Both the position numbers and the translations under genes were made by a program. 45,913 nt of DNA from positions 1 to 45,913 of the forward strand of contig KV920956.1 of NCBI GenBank assembly GCA_002081555.1, written 5' to 3'. The notes under the pieces were generated by a model. It searched no databases and was not told the DNA's origin. It saw only the letters and a list, made by a program, of their open reading frames with translations. Shown here one piece after another: positions 1 to 12,698 of the stretch (within the stretch, counting starts at the first letter, position 1; each line of letters begins with the position of its first letter). This stretch comes from Protostelium mycophagum. Its lineage: Eukaryota; Evosea; Variosea; Protosteliida; Protosteliaceae.

Positions 1-480
1 GTTTGAAAATTCTGTTGTGGACGCAGGCGCATCATTGACCTCTCTCTAAGAGGTGATGTTTTCTGGTCAAGTTGTTCTCTCGCCACCTTTTTTCACCGCC
101 AAATCATCAGTGAATAATAACGAAAAGTCGATCAGCCTTCCGAAGTGGCCGCCGTCTGTGGCGAAAGATCCATCATCTGGGAAATCAGGAGCGATAGTGA
201 GTCTTCATGATGTGGAAGGTAAAAGATGGCTGAGATATAGGTGATGCATGGATTTTACACAACACCACGAGGACTTGCAAAAAAGTCTTCTACTGTCAGT
301 TCCACAAGCCAGTAATCGTCGTTGTAGACAGTCAGACATCCGAAACAGGCTCTTGCACTGCAAAGGCACCCATCATAACAAGCTTGGCCCCTGCACCCAT
401 ACAGGGTTGGCCGTTGAAGCGGAGTTTTGATAGCCCAAACTCCAATCCCAGATTTTGATGGTACCTCCTGATGTCACCAC
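1..480 (-). pseudogene. Decayed 3' continuation of the IPT/TIG repeat array
   Basis: Minus-strand sequence here still resembles IPT/TIG repeats. Just past the TGA at 481-483 the same frame continues with VVTSGGTIKI, a typical start of a TIG unit. Further left, pieces such as NGQPC and ATDGGHFG appear in other frames, as if several small indels had occurred. No open frame longer than about 70 codons covers the stretch. It is either the eroded end of the neighbouring gene, lying downstream of a new premature stop, or real sequence whose splicing I cannot resolve. The array may continue beyond the left edge, so the true 3' end is unknown. Confidence 0.5.
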
Positions 481-3400
481 TCAAGATAAGTTGCTGAAGG
501 TGGGAGCTAGGTAGTTTGTGATGATGTAAGGCGACCCGCAAGCGAGGGAGTTGACCGTGATGATCATCTGGTTGATATTGTCTCCAAAGTTTGTACCATT
601 GATCTCGATGAGTCCACCCGCTGTCGACACGAGGGTTGTTGACAAGATGGTGGGGGGTAGGTATGAGAAATCCCCTTGTGCCGAGATGCCAGATGTTGTC
701 ACCACCAGAGTCAATTTTCCGACTCCGGGAAAAATCTGGAATACGATTTGTGAATCGACCACGCTAATAACCGTGCAGCGTATTTTGTTAACCGTCACGA
801 TGACGTCACTACCAAAACCAGATCCTTTGATCGTGACTTGCCCTCCTTCTGTGGGTGCAGCGGCCACGCTTGTTATGATGGGTGCCTTTGCAGTGTAAGA
901 GCCTGTTTCGGATGTCTGACCGTCTACAACGACGATTACGGGGTCGCCTTGATTTACGTTTGTCGACAATGTACATGTGAACCCGGAGTTTGCCACTCTG
1001 ATACGAGGGCTGGTACAAGTCTGTCCCGCTACAGTGGCCTGAATCTTTGTGCGATCGTTTCCAAAATTAGCACCAGAGATGTAGATGGTCCCTGGTCCAT
1101 CAGGTGAACTAGCACTCTGTATCAGAGGGGGTAAATAGCTGATTTGAGCGGTTGTAGATTGACCCCCCACATCCAAGAATAGCGGGCGGTTGAAACCGGT
1201 TCCTGGAGTTGAATCACACGTGAGTTTCGTTGTAGATGCGCTGGTCATGTGGCAAATCACTCCCGAGATCGTGATCGTGTTCAACGCATTTGTGGGTCCA
1301 AAATTGGCGCCAAAGATGACCAAGGTGTCACCCCCCGTTGCGATGAGTGAAGTGTTGTAGATGGTAGGAGGGAGGAAGCTGAAGCTGAAGGGGTCGGAGA
1401 TCAGCCCCGCCACTCTGACGAAGACGTCAAGGTCGGATCCGGCGTTGGATGCAAGCTGACAAGAAAGCTTTGTGTGTGGTGTGAGGATTTGAACATTGGT
1501 GCAGGGTTGTCCTCCCACTGTGAGAGTAGCTAATAACTTGTTGGTACCGAAATTTGTGCCGTTCACGATGAGAAGTCCTATACATATTCAGAATGACGAA
1601 TTTTACAACTAAAAATCTGAATATTCTGGATTTGGTGAAAACTGACCTCCATCGGTGGGTAGAGTGTTTGTCCAAGTCACTATGGGGGCTTGATATTTCA
1701 TAGATGAGGAAACGAACTGGTTCCCGACAGTGACCACCAGCGGAACCACCCCTACTCCCGCATTCACGTTACAGCTTATTGTTGACTTTGATGGCGACAC
1801 GGTCAACGGTGCACAGAAGATGCCATTGACAGTCAGGGTCGCTGTATTGGCGAAGTTAGCACCAGAAATAGTGATGAGCCCTCCGGTAGTGGGGGGCATA
1901 GTTACATCAGACACGGTGGGGGGCATGTAGCTGTAGAAGAATGATGTCGACAGGCCGCGGACAGTAATGAAGGCTATAATGCCTCTCCCAGAATTTGGGA
2001 CCATGGTACATGTCACGACGTCTCCGTTGAGTGTCAGACCTGTACAGCCTGTCACGGAGATGTCTGAGGGTGTTGACCCAAGGTCATCGGCCTCGATGTT
2101 GATCGGACCTCCGGATGTGGACACCAGAGTGGTATTCGTAACGGTTGGGGCTTTAAAAGAGTAGAGGAAGCTAAGTGATGGTTGGCCCTTCACTGTGATT
2201 GTCATAGTAGCTCTACCGGTATTCCCAACAGCAAAGCACTGTGCGATGTCGTACAATGCCAAACCAGAAGCTGGTGTCAGGGTGACGCTTGTACCTGTAT
2301 TGGCGAAGTTAGCACCAGAAATAGTGATGAGCCCTCCGGTAGTGGGGGGCATAGTTACATCAGACACGGTGGGGGGCATGTAGCTGTAGAAGAATGTGTG
2401 TGGTGTGAGGATTTGAACATCGGTGCAGGGTTTCCTCCCACTGTAATAGTAGCTGATAACTTGTTGATATCAAAATTTGTGCCGTTCACGATGAGAAGTC
2501 CTGTACATGTTCAGAATGACGACTTTTACAACGAAAAATCTGAAATATTCTGGACTTGGTGAAAACTGACCTCTATCGGTGGGTAGAGTGTTCATCCAAG
2601 TCACTATGGGGGCTTGGTGTTTCATAGATGAGGAGATGAACTGGTTCGCAACAGTGACCACCAGAGGAACCACCCCTACTCCTGCATTCATGTTACAGCT
2701 TATTGTTGACTTTGCTGGCGACAGGTACACAGACGATGCCATTGACAGTCAAGGCGCCGTATTGGCGAAGTTAGCACCAGAAACAGTGACAAGCCCTCCG
2801 GTAGTGGGGGGCATAGTTACATCAGACACGGTGGGGGGGCATGTAGCTGTAGAAGAATGCTGTCGACAGGCCGCGGGCACTAATGATGGCTCGAATGTCT
2901 CTCCCAGAATTCGGGACCATGCTACACGTCACAATGTCGTGTCAGACCTGTACAGCCTGTCACGAAGATGTCTGAGGGTGTTTGACCTGAGGTCCTCGAT
3001 GTTGATCGGACCTCCGGATGTGGACATCAGAGCGGTGTTTGTAACGGTTGGGGCTTTAAAAGAGTAGAGGAAGTGATGATTGGCCCTTCACTGTGATTGT
3101 AAACTCATAGTAGCTCTTCCCACAGCAGAGAACTGTGCGATGTCGTACAATGCCAAATCAGAATCTGATGTCAGGGTGACGCTTGTACAAAGTGTGGTAC
3201 CGATGACTATGCACATCAACCGACACTGATCCGAAATTCCTGCCCGATATACGATATGGTCACATAACCCCTCTGGTCCCCACATGTGATGATCGTGGGA
3301 GGGAGTAACTATAAGCTAATCGGGTTGTAGTACGTCAAACTATCCACGGTGACGTTGAGGGATAGCCATGCACCTGTCCCGGCGGCCACTGAGCATTGTA

Positions 3401-6400
3401 GATAGGAAGAGTTCCGAACATTCACGAAATTGCAAGGTTGTCCGTTGGTGATGACAGACACTTTGATATTTTCCGTTCCAAAATTAGAACCTTTCACACC
3501 GATGATGGACCCGAGTGTACTCCCTTGATCTATAGATGTGACTAGATGCCAAGTAACTGTATTGTACCAGAAGACTGCTCTGCCTGTCACTGTGACGACA
3601 AGTGTGTTGCCTGATCCGGTACCGGATCCGAGATTGCAAGAGAGGGAAGTGTGATCTCGGGTGACTGAGTTCTGCAAATTGATGGAGACGGAGATGGGTG
3701 ATCGGCCGCCACTGCCAAAATTGTTTCCGGATATTGTCACTGGACTCCCATCTGTTAGACGGAGATGGGTGATCCGCTGCCACTGCCAAAATTGTTTCCG
3801 AATATTGTCACTAGACCCCCATCTGTTTCCGGATATTGTCACTGGACTCCCATCTGTTGATGGGTGATCCGCTGCCACTGCCAAAATTGTTTCCGAATAT
3901 TGTCACTAGACCCCCATCTGTTTGCACGGGTGTCGATGTCAACACCACGGGCGGTTTGTAGTTGAAAGTGTTCGAAACCGTCTGCCCATCTATATTCAAG
4001 GAAACCCCCATCTGTTCGCACAGGTGTTGACGTCAACACCACGGTTTGTAGTTGAAAGTGTTCGAAACCGTCTGCCCATCTATATTCAAGGTTAAAAGTC
4101 TGGAGGTCCCAGAGCCTGGTGGAGCTGTACAGAGGATGCTGGTGTGAGGTACTTGCCATACCGGGTTTGTACAGACAATTCCGGAAGTGGTGATCAATAT
4201 CGGCACGATATTTCCAAAATTAGTTCCGGAAATAGTGATGAGGCCCCCGGATGTGTCTGCCGGGGTAATGCTCGAGATGGTGGGTGGCAAATAACTCATG
4301 GTGTTGGCTCTTCCGACCTGTCCGCCCGCGGCCACAAATAACGGCAAATTGGTGCCGCTTCCAGGGTCCAGTATGCAACTGATGGAGGAGGAACTACTCC
4401 AGGAGATAAAATTACAGCTAATATTCTGTCCTCTTGTAGATTGGACCCACACTGACAGATCGTCTGCAGATCCACCGAGATAAGATCCGGTGATGGTGAT
4501 CAAGCCACCAGGGGTCCCCACACGTGTTGATGACTTCACTATGGGGATGGGATAGCTGTACAGGCCAAGTGTGGATTGCCCAGCAACCGTTATGTTCAAT
4601 TGCAAGTTCACTCCGGCGCCAGGTGGCATTAGACAAACGATGGCAACATTCGTCATATTCACTATCTCACAGTAATTGCCGTCAATCGTCACGTTAGTTG
4701 CCGTGATGACTGCGGTAATTCTGCAACCGCTTTTTGTAGTGGGGACTATGGTCTGCTTCATCCAACAAGCAGTAGGTATTGTGCCTGCGCACGTATTCCA
4801 CGTAACCCCGACACATCCAGCCGTCCTAAAAATAGATCAGAATAGTTAAAAGATGAGGAAATACACTTACGCCCGACACTTGTCTACACAATCTCTGTAT
4901 GTAGCAACTGTGGTCGGCTGACCCGCCAGATCCCCACCAAGTCTGTCGTATCCAACAGTGGGTCCACCAGGTCCGAACCAGTCTCCGACGATGGCAACTG
5001 TGGTTCCAACATTTGTAACCGAGGTGATGAGAGGAGGTGGGTATGACACCGTGAGACCATTAGTGATGTTCGTCATAGATCCGACTCTCACAGAGACCGG
5101 TAGGTTGGCACCTGGGGGGGAATAGCTCAAAAGACAAGTTACCATGGTTCCGTTGGGATTGAGCTCCGTCACAGTGCAGGGTGCAGGGCCTATTTTACGT
5201 GAGAAGATTGAAATATCAGTGGAATCTCATACCTATCGATATGATGACGGCTGACCTACTAGCACCCAACCCAACACCATAGATGTACATTAATCCCCCG
5301 CCGCTAGGCAATTCACTTATGGAGTACACAGCCGGTGATGGGATGCTTTCCAGAAAAAGAGCACCCTTCACAGCGACTCCCCCCACGGTGACAGAAACGA
5401 ATGCGGTCGTGTTGTAGATATACTGTACCGTGCAGAAGACAACACTGCCATTCGATGACGTCACCACGCAGTTGAACCTGACTTTTTCAGAAAAAGACTA
5501 TTGTGGTTCAATAGTACTTACAATCCCACGGTGACTTGTATTGCGCTCGGAACGGAGCCGAACTGTCCTAATAAGGAAAGTATTCCATATGTCGCCGTGT
5601 TGACTGTCGTTTTATCAGTACAGTGTTTCGACGAAATCTCCCAGAAAACTCACCAGAGCTAGACAAGATGTATCTAAGATAAGGCATGTTCAGTGCCGCA
5701 GCACAATTGAAAGTGAAACGAAGGATGTACCCGCATATCGGGTTCGTAACATGTTCGTAGATGGGCTGATCCACTTCCGCGCATCTCAGCATGATGTTTC
5801 CACTTCTCCCGTTAGGACACCCTTGTGTCCCATAGAGCAGTCTTGTGCTTCCAACATAACTGGTGATGTTGGTGGCTCGGTCGAACAGCCAGCTGTATCC
5901 GCCTGAGGGTATGACCGGTGCGGAATTCCAAGCTAGGGAGAAAGGGTTGTCGCTGGGCTGGAATTGTGTTTGTACACCGCAAGGGTTCCAGGCTATCATA
6001 GCATTGAAAGTATCCTTTACGGTAAAATCTTTGTAACCTTGTTCCTGTTGTAGATCGGTGAAATAGCCGAGGTCGTATGTGATTCCGTTTGGGTCTGTAT
6101 ATCTACAAAGCCCGTAAGGGTTGACGGGGTTCACTTGAGTCACACTGGCTTGTCCTGTGTTTGTCATCATGATGTCATTAGACGTGTCATCGTGATCATA
6201 CCGAAGGGTGTTCTGGTCCTGATGGATCCCGATGCTCTACAACTGGCAAAGGTAGGACCAACAGTGAGTGGCCCATTGTATAAGCCACACAATCCACTGC
6301 ATGTATTGAGGGCAAAGCTGGTACAGTCTGTTGTAGAAACACATTGTCTTAGACAAGCAGTCGGGTCATAACCCGTATTGACAAATCTCACAACCCTTGT

Positions 6401-8190
6401 CCCAACACGTTCTATTTGTGGGACGGCAGCGTCCCCACCTGTGAACCTTCAGCGGAAATTTGTCTCGTTGTAGTTACCGGTGAGAACAACGATGTTGTTG
6501 TTCGAGTTGATGGGGCTGTACACAAAGGACTGGGTAATGACACATGTGATCCGAACGTGAGGTGTAAACATGGAAATGCTGGTGCACTGTTGTGTGCCGA
6601 TCCATACTTCGGCTATGTCCGCAGTATTCGCACCGAAATTATACCCTACCAATGTGACTCGATTTGCTCCTGGAGCAATCGTCTGCGACATGCTCGTCAC
6701 TACTGTAGGGCTATAACCGAAATAAGCATTGAAGGTATACGCTGGAAACCGTCAAGAAGAATATCATGATGAGGATGCATCAGATGATTTTTTGGACTTT
6801 ATGTTGAAGCTAATAATACGTATTATGCGAAAATAAACAATATCTTTGGATGCAGAAAACAAACCTCCAGCGGTGATTACGAGAGGATAATCCTTGCCCA
6901 CACCAGGGTTAATATTTATTGTGATTTGGTCGCTCTACAAATGTTATTATGACCGTAATTTCGGAATTTCAGTGGATTTTGCTCTTTTTCTCAGAATATA
7001 CAGCGAAAATATTTTTGAAAATTATGTTGAAATTTAATTGAAAGTTACCGTGAAGGTTCCGCTGATGGCCACCCCGTTCAACGTGATTTTGGCAGAATAA
7101 TCGATCACACTCCCAGTGTTGTACAAATTGATAACACTGCTTCCACCGGTTGTCATCGTCGACGTCGCGTTTGAGACCCCACCCACGAAGACATTCATCG
7201 TGTTTCGAATGCCGTTCCCGCCTTTTTGGATGGTTACAGTGTAAGTCCCCAGAGGGATGGGTAAGAAATTGCAGGTGATGGTTGAGGTATTCATGCTGAC
7301 AATAGAACACAAATAAACGGTAATAGGAGTGTTCATAGTGACAGAGATCTGATCCAAGCGTCAACGCGATGATCATGTGATTTAATGTCATATGTCCAGT
7401 GAAATGAAAGACAGAATGAAAAACTCACTTGTGATGGGGTGGTACCAAAGTATCCACCAGAGATAACAAGTTGTCCAGAGGTACTGGTCTTTGAAAAACC
7501 AGAGTTAAACACGGGGGACACGGAGTAGATGTACGGCGTGGTGAACCAATAGTTACAGTTCAAAAATAGTTGTAGATTGTGGGTGATGTCTGAGGTGATA
7601 CTCACAAAGGAAAGTTTGAGATTATCAGAAGTGCACGAGATGGTGATTATAGCGGTTCGATTTGTTGATTCATTTGACCATGTCTGAAATATGGCGTCGT
7701 TTGTGGATACTAAAATAAATGAGAAATCACTCACAACAAAAACGGACCAGAGTTGGACCATTTGAAGGGTGAGTTTGGATATCCTAGTGCTGCACTATCA
7801 GTGTCTGAGGTTTGTAACAAAAGAGACGAGCCTTTCTGTTGGCAGATGTCACTGTTGCAAACGCTATCTTCGTCATCTCTTGTCTTGGTGATTAATATCT
7901 TTACCTGCAAGGAGACCACGTGTAAGTTGAAGAGGCAGTGGACGCGATCAGATCGCCTCTGTGGTGTCGTCAATATTTCCGGGGGGAAATGTAAATGTTA
8001 AATTTCTTCAAGCTTGGAATACAATGATTCATCATCGAATAAGATACCTCGTCCCTGTGCCTTGTCCAACTAAGGCCATCAGATCGTAGCTCATGCCGTT
8101 CGGACCCGCATAGAAACAGGGTATCCTATTCTGTCCCTCAACAAGAGACAATATAAACAGAAGGCATGAAAAGAAGAAGCCTCTCTTCAT
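481..8190 (-). CDS. Large secreted/surface protein: signal peptide, MRH-like, PAN/Apple-like and multiple IPT/TIG domains
   Basis: The start ATG at 8190 opens a clear signal peptide (MKRGFFFSCLLFILSLVEGQ). An MRH-like cysteine domain follows (CFYAGPNGMSYDL, then SPC after an intron). Minus-strand exons then give E-set/IPT segments and a PAN/Apple-like block at about 6400-6290 (ACLRQCVSTTDC, CSGLCGLYNG). A second MRH-like domain lies at about 6130-5690 (GLCRYTDPNGITYDL, WNPCG, LLYGTQGC, IMLRC). IPT units and a second PAN-like block follow at about 4960-4740 (YRDCVDKC, CVGVTWNTC, ACWMKQ), and then many IPT/TIG repeats of about 85-95 residues (GGLITISGTNFGN type) run down to 481. Several introns of about 40 nt keep frame, for example about 7891-7931. 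Around 3300-2400 and below 481 the repeats contain in-frame stops and frame changes, so the gene may be decaying or the array misassembled. Likely role: extracellular adhesion or recognition. No TM helix was seen in the window. Confidence 0.7.
1467..3170 (-). repeat. Tandem duplication of about 930 bp inside the IPT/TIG array
   Basis: The stretch from about 1467 to 2390 is repeated from about 2397 to 3170. Matching landmarks are TGGTGTGAGGATTTGAACAT at about 1473 and 2402, and CACTATGGGGGCTTG at about 1678 and 2602. A smaller block (GATGAGCCCTCCGGTAGTGG type) occurs three times, at about 1870, 2330 and 2790. The left copy keeps a 256-codon minus-strand frame. The right copy has lost short segments and is broken into short frames. 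This is what unequal crossing-over in a repeat gene, followed by decay, would leave. Confidence 0.8.
3660..4110 (-). repeat. Short-unit tandem duplications in the IPT/TIG array
   Basis: Blocks of about 90-110 bp recur here nearly unchanged. The phrase GATCCGCTGCCACTGCC appears at about 3771 and 3866, and GTTCGAAACCGTCTGCCC at about 3970 and 4060. Fragments ending in CCCCCATCTGTT recur around 3820, 3910 and 4005. Encoded TIG fragments (TDGGLVTIFGNNFGSG) are duplicated with frame changes. Recent slippage or unequal exchange is likely. Collapsed or mis-joined assembly is the main alternative. Confidence 0.75.
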
Positions 8191-8857
8191 TTTGGACCCG
8201 TGGTTGTGGTGTTTTTTGGAAATCTTTGAGGGCCCTGACACCACATTTGTGACAGCAGAAACCGCTCAGTTCCGACCGGTTGGGTGCAACGCCAAATTCT
8301 TCTTCGCGTGTGGGATCTCTCATTTTTATTCTCATGTTCCAGTGCATTGGGCATCATGGCCCCTTTGGTCTTCAAATCAATCAATCAGGTCCAACACAAT
8401 TCATGAACATTTCAAGTTGGTTGGATGTACATTCAAACTTTATGTCGCTGTGCAGAACATACCTTCTCTCCAGCCACTGTTCAACACTTACAATGTGCCA
8501 GAAACATCAACCCGAGCCAATGAGTTTAGTTCTGCTGTACATAACGCCCACATGCCGTCTCCTGCAGGATTAGGGGTCACGTGATACTTGTGATCAATTT
8601 CATGCGGAAAAGAAGACATTCCCGAACGGAAAAATTTCTTCCATCATTTGAAAGTCTACAATCCCATCAGGAAAACCCCCACATCATTCCATTTCCACAT
8701 TACTCCGCCACGAGGAGGTTAGACAAGTTTATTTCACAAATACAAAGTCATATTTTGGTCTGTCAGACAAGGTCTGAAAAACGCTTGAAAAAAGGATATC
8801 GGCAGGACCGATTTCACTCCATAATATAAGAATACAGAAACATCTCCCAACATTGTC
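8191..8857. promoter_or_regulatory. Shared upstream region between the divergent IPT/TIG and PUF genes
   Basis: These 667 bp lie between two genes transcribed away from each other, so both promoters should lie here. Open frames in it lack domains and look random. I see no clear TATA box. A run before 8858 (ATAATATAAGAATACAG) could hold the PUF start region. No RNA gene or repeat was recognised. Confidence 0.5.
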
Positions 8858-11800
8858 ATGCTGGATGCCCTCTCATATCACCAACAGATGCCCAAGTTCC
8901 AGGATCTTTCCGGGCTTGACGTCCGCCTCTCACAAATGGACTTGAGAGCCTCCAATAAGGGCGCCATATCTTCCATTTTGGCTGATGCCCAACCTCCTGA
9001 CCGTTCAAACAGTTCCTCGGCTCCTCCCGCCCTCCAACAAAACTTACTATCTTCCAACAGTCTTTTTGCTTTTCACGTGGAGTATGCAAAGCTTTTTTCT
9101 GATATCAGAGCCCATCAGGTGAGATTAAAACTGCCAACATGAATCTTGTATTGTTTTGGCTTCGGTGATCTGAAATGAACTAAAGACCACAGGATTACAA
9201 TAATTTCTATGACAGTTATATGGGCGACAACAAGAGTAAACTACCTCTACCGCTCTCACATTCCGCCATGCCTTTTGGTAACCTCTTCGAGAACCGACCC
9301 AATCTCGGTCAATCATACAATCAAGTGAGTCCTATGTGTTGACCGTGTCGGCATCATTTTTTGATCATTCGTCATCCCGAACGTCATTTTGGACCTATGC
9401 GGAATCCACAGTGGAACTGGTTATATCTGGATGTTTCTTCTAAACACTCGGATCCTGATGTTTTTGCTCATATTTAGTGTCCTCTTAAACGCCATGTCGC
9501 CAAGTGATTCTGTTACGGCTCTGCCGCTATTTGGTAATGAATTGCAATAATCTCACAGCTGCAGTCCAAAATGTAAATTATATGCATCCGCTCTACAACA
9601 TTGTAAAAAGAGTTGTCCTATTGGTACAATACATCAGAAAGCGCTAACCTTGGCAGTACCAACCGCAGCATTCTCAAAGCTATGAAAGCATACAGACAAA
9701 CGATCCCTACGGCGACAGCCGCCAGCCCGGTTATGGACGCAGCCACAACGTGTCCATACCTCAATATCGCAATGCCCCAGGTATGTACACCTGCTCTACA
9801 GCGTTGTAGATCTCTTGTTGATTTTTGTAGCCGAGAATTGGTCCAATAATAATGGTCTAGTCGCGCCAAATGCCAGAAGGCCTCCCGGTTTCGAGCATTA
9901 CCAGGTTTATTTCACATCTACACCTATTGTGATTTTGTCATTCTATTTTATTTTTGGAGAATTGCCACAGACTCAACAAGTCATACACTCACAAACTTTC
10001 TGTCTCTATATCATAGCTCCACTGCATAAATTCTGCGGCTGTGTTGCAGTATCTGTTCTTTGTTTATAATCTACATCTACAACGACTCAATAAATCAGGA
10101 CGCCCACAGACTGTCTTTTGGTGGAGAAATGGGAAATTCCTACCAGAATTCGCCCACAGCTCAAACGGTCTTAAACACCACCAACTTTATATGGCGTGAT
10201 GATGACGAACGTGAGATTTCCAAGAATTTTCTTCGAGTTTCTGATGAAATTTCAGAGAATGTAAGCAGAAAATACAATGATAATTACAACAACGGACAGC
10301 AATACAACCCCGTCAACGCAGGTTATGGCGCTCCCTACCAGCCACCGAAGCAAACTCCCTCCGCCCCGTATGTTTTCCCGCCTTTTTTCTCCACTTATCT
10401 CATCTACAACAGTGTAATCCCTCAAGATACTCAAGACGAAGCACCACCCGCAGAAGACTCGGCAAAAACTGGATGCAGATATTACGCATCGGGATTTTGC
10501 AGCAGAGGCGACAAGTGTTTTTATTCCCACGATGTGCCACAAGTCAAAACCAACAAACCCCCCGGGCCTGAGAAGGGCAGAAAAAAACCAGCGCAGCGTG
10601 GAGCCGCACCCAAGACCTCTGGGTCCTCCAACTCGACCCCTCAGACACCCGCAAAAGCGCCTAAAGAGGTCAAGTCCCCGGAGAACAACCGGGACAGCCG
10701 AGACATCATCGCCTCCATCCCTGTCAATGCGGATGGAGAATACACCAGCTTTGAATCTGTCATTGGCAAGATGTACACCATCTCCAAGGACCAAACTGGA
10801 TGCAGGTCATCATTTGTTGTCTTGAAATTTAATTAGATTTTACTTCGAGATTTTATTTGATTTTCAAAGATTAAAATTCTTTTTGAAATCTAGAATGAAA
10901 AAATAAAATAGTTTTAAATGTAAATTGAGATCGTTGTAGATTCCTGCAAAAGAAACTGGAAGAGAAGGATCCCGAGGTGACCAAAATCATATTCGAAGAA
11001 ATTTACCAGCACATCAACGAACTCATGATAGGTATATCGTCTTGAATCTATAATCGCACCTTTTTTCTCTTAAAATAGACGAATGAAGACGATTTTGCAC
11101 GGAAATTGGAATGTCCTTTGGAAAACATACTGATTTGTACAGACCCTTTTGGAAACTATTTATGCCAGAAGCTTCTTGAATTTTGTGACAGCGCACAGAG
11201 GCTCAAAATCATTGAAGAGGTGAATCTTCTTACATCATAATATTATTGAAGCAAAAAACGGCATGACAGCATCCTCGTTAGACTTGGGTCCGTCTGCCAT
11301 TTGAACAGTTTTGTTTGTGATGCAGAGCGTCAAGACAACAGCTCCGAAATGGTTGTTATGGCAACAGTGACACACCTGTCTCGCGATTTGTATATGCAAA
11401 AAATCCCGAAATAAAATTATTTGATAAGAGAATGTGACATCTTCCAGGTCTCAAACGACCTCGTCAATATTTCCAAGAATATGCACGGAACTCGTGCTGT
11501 CCAGAAGCTGATTGAGTGCGTGAGCACCCCTGAACAGGTAGTTTTTCTCGAAATTTCAGCAAGATCTCATGACCGTTGTAGATCGGTCTGGTCGAAAAAT
11601 CTATCCGTGGGCACGTTGTAGATTTGATTCAAGATTTGAACGGAAATCATGTCATCCAGAGATGCCTCAACCTCCTCAAGGCCCAAGACAATCAGGTTCG
11701 TTGTAGATGGTATTTCCTAAGAAATTTACGAAAATTCAGTTCATCTACAACGCTGTAATCAGTGGAAGTAACTGTGTGAGGGTAGCCACGCACAGACACG

Positions 11801-12514
11801 GTTGCTGTGTTTTACAGAGGTGTATTGACTATGCTGCACCACAACAGAAGACTTCTCTTATCAACTGCATCACCAAAAATGCACTGGTACTCGTCCAAGA
11901 CCCTTACGGTGAGTTTACATCGTTGTAGATGCAACACCTAAATTCATATGGTATTTTCGAGCTGAAATTTCACAGGAAATTACGTCGTTCAGTATGTGTT
12001 GAAGCAGTTCCCAGAATTAGTGGAACAATTAGCAATGAGTTTTCAGGGAAATTTACGGCAATTAGCCACCCAAAAGTTCAGCTCCAACGTTATTGAGAAG
12101 GTAAAAATATTATTTTATTTATTTCAATTGTGTGAATTTTATAGTGTTTGCAAGTGCAAAACAGCCAGGCTCGCGCGATTATTATCGAAGAGATTCTGAC
12201 TGACAACGGTCTCGCCCTCATGCTCCAGGTAAAACTACACCATTGTAGATCCTCACAGAATATTGAGCCTTTCAGGACCCCTTTGCAAACTATGTCATCC
12301 AAACGGCTTTGACGGTTTCAGACCCCCGACAGCACCAACAGCTTGTGGAGGCCATCAAGCCACATCTCGGAAGTTTAGGAAATACTCCGTACGGCAAGAG
12401 GATCCAGTCCAAGATGATGAAGGAATCCGGAGGTGAATTTCCCGCCCAGGCACACGATTTGAATTTCAAATTGACCGATCGATAGGTGGTAGAGGAAAGA
12501 GAGGAGACCACTGA
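8858..12514 (+). CDS. PUF (Pumilio-family) RNA-binding protein with an N-terminal CCCH zinc finger
   Basis: Exon 1 begins MLDALSYHQQMPKFQDL (8858-9118). Further exons at 9193-9324 (DYNNFYDSYMG), about 9650-9780 (QYQPQHSQSYESIQ) and 9832-9903 form a Q/N/S-rich low-complexity N-terminus. A single CCCH finger (CRYYASGFCSRGDKCFYSH) lies at about 10470-10535, followed by a basic Pro-rich linker. Puf repeats then run from about 10940 to 12430. Recognisable repeat cores are FGNYLCQKLLE, HGTRAVQKLIE, NGNHVIQRCLN, HGCCVLQRC, YGNYVVQYVL, FSSNVIEK, FANYVIQTAL and YGKRIQSKM, so about eight repeats. The last exon ends GGRGKRGDH at a TGA (12512-12514), and a poly(A)-type signal lies near 12558. PUF proteins bind 3'UTRs and repress or localise mRNAs. 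The added CCCH finger is an unusual partner. About ten short introns interrupt the gene, and several carry the GTTGTAG word. Confidence 0.9.
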
Positions 12515-12698
12515 AGAAATCAAACCCCACGTGTTGTTGTTATCGAAGCAGATCTAGAAATAAAAAAAGGTTCACCATCCAAATATAGAACTTCGCCAGG
12601 TTTTATACCGGCATTTCCAAAGCCGAAATCTCTTAAGGAGTCAGCCTTTATTATTTCGGGCTCATATTTCTGGCTGGAAAGAGCCAAAAGCACGCATC
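12515..12698 (+). promoter_or_regulatory. Short intergenic gap holding the PUF 3'UTR and the receptor promoter
   Basis: Only 184 bp separate the PUF stop from the next ATG. The first part carries an A-rich AAATAAA signal at about 12558. The remainder must contain the promoter and 5'UTR of the GPS gene. No TATA box was recognised. Confidence 0.45.

Noticed and set aside
301-7577. GTTGTAGAT words in the TIG gene as intron signals
   Set aside because: Most lie in coding repeats (STTK, YNTS, VVDGQTS) and may be explained by repeat duplication, so they were not used as splicing evidence.
10252-10794. Minus-strand 180-codon ORF across the PUF zinc finger
   Set aside because: It is antisense to a clear CCCH exon and has no recognisable domain.
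11696-11765. PUF intron bounded by 11-bp inverted repeats (introner with terminal repeats)
   Set aside because: Frame shows the right-hand TTCATCTACAACGCTG is coding (FIYNAVI, a Puf repeat), so the intron ends about 25 nt earlier. The inverted pair is not both in the intron.
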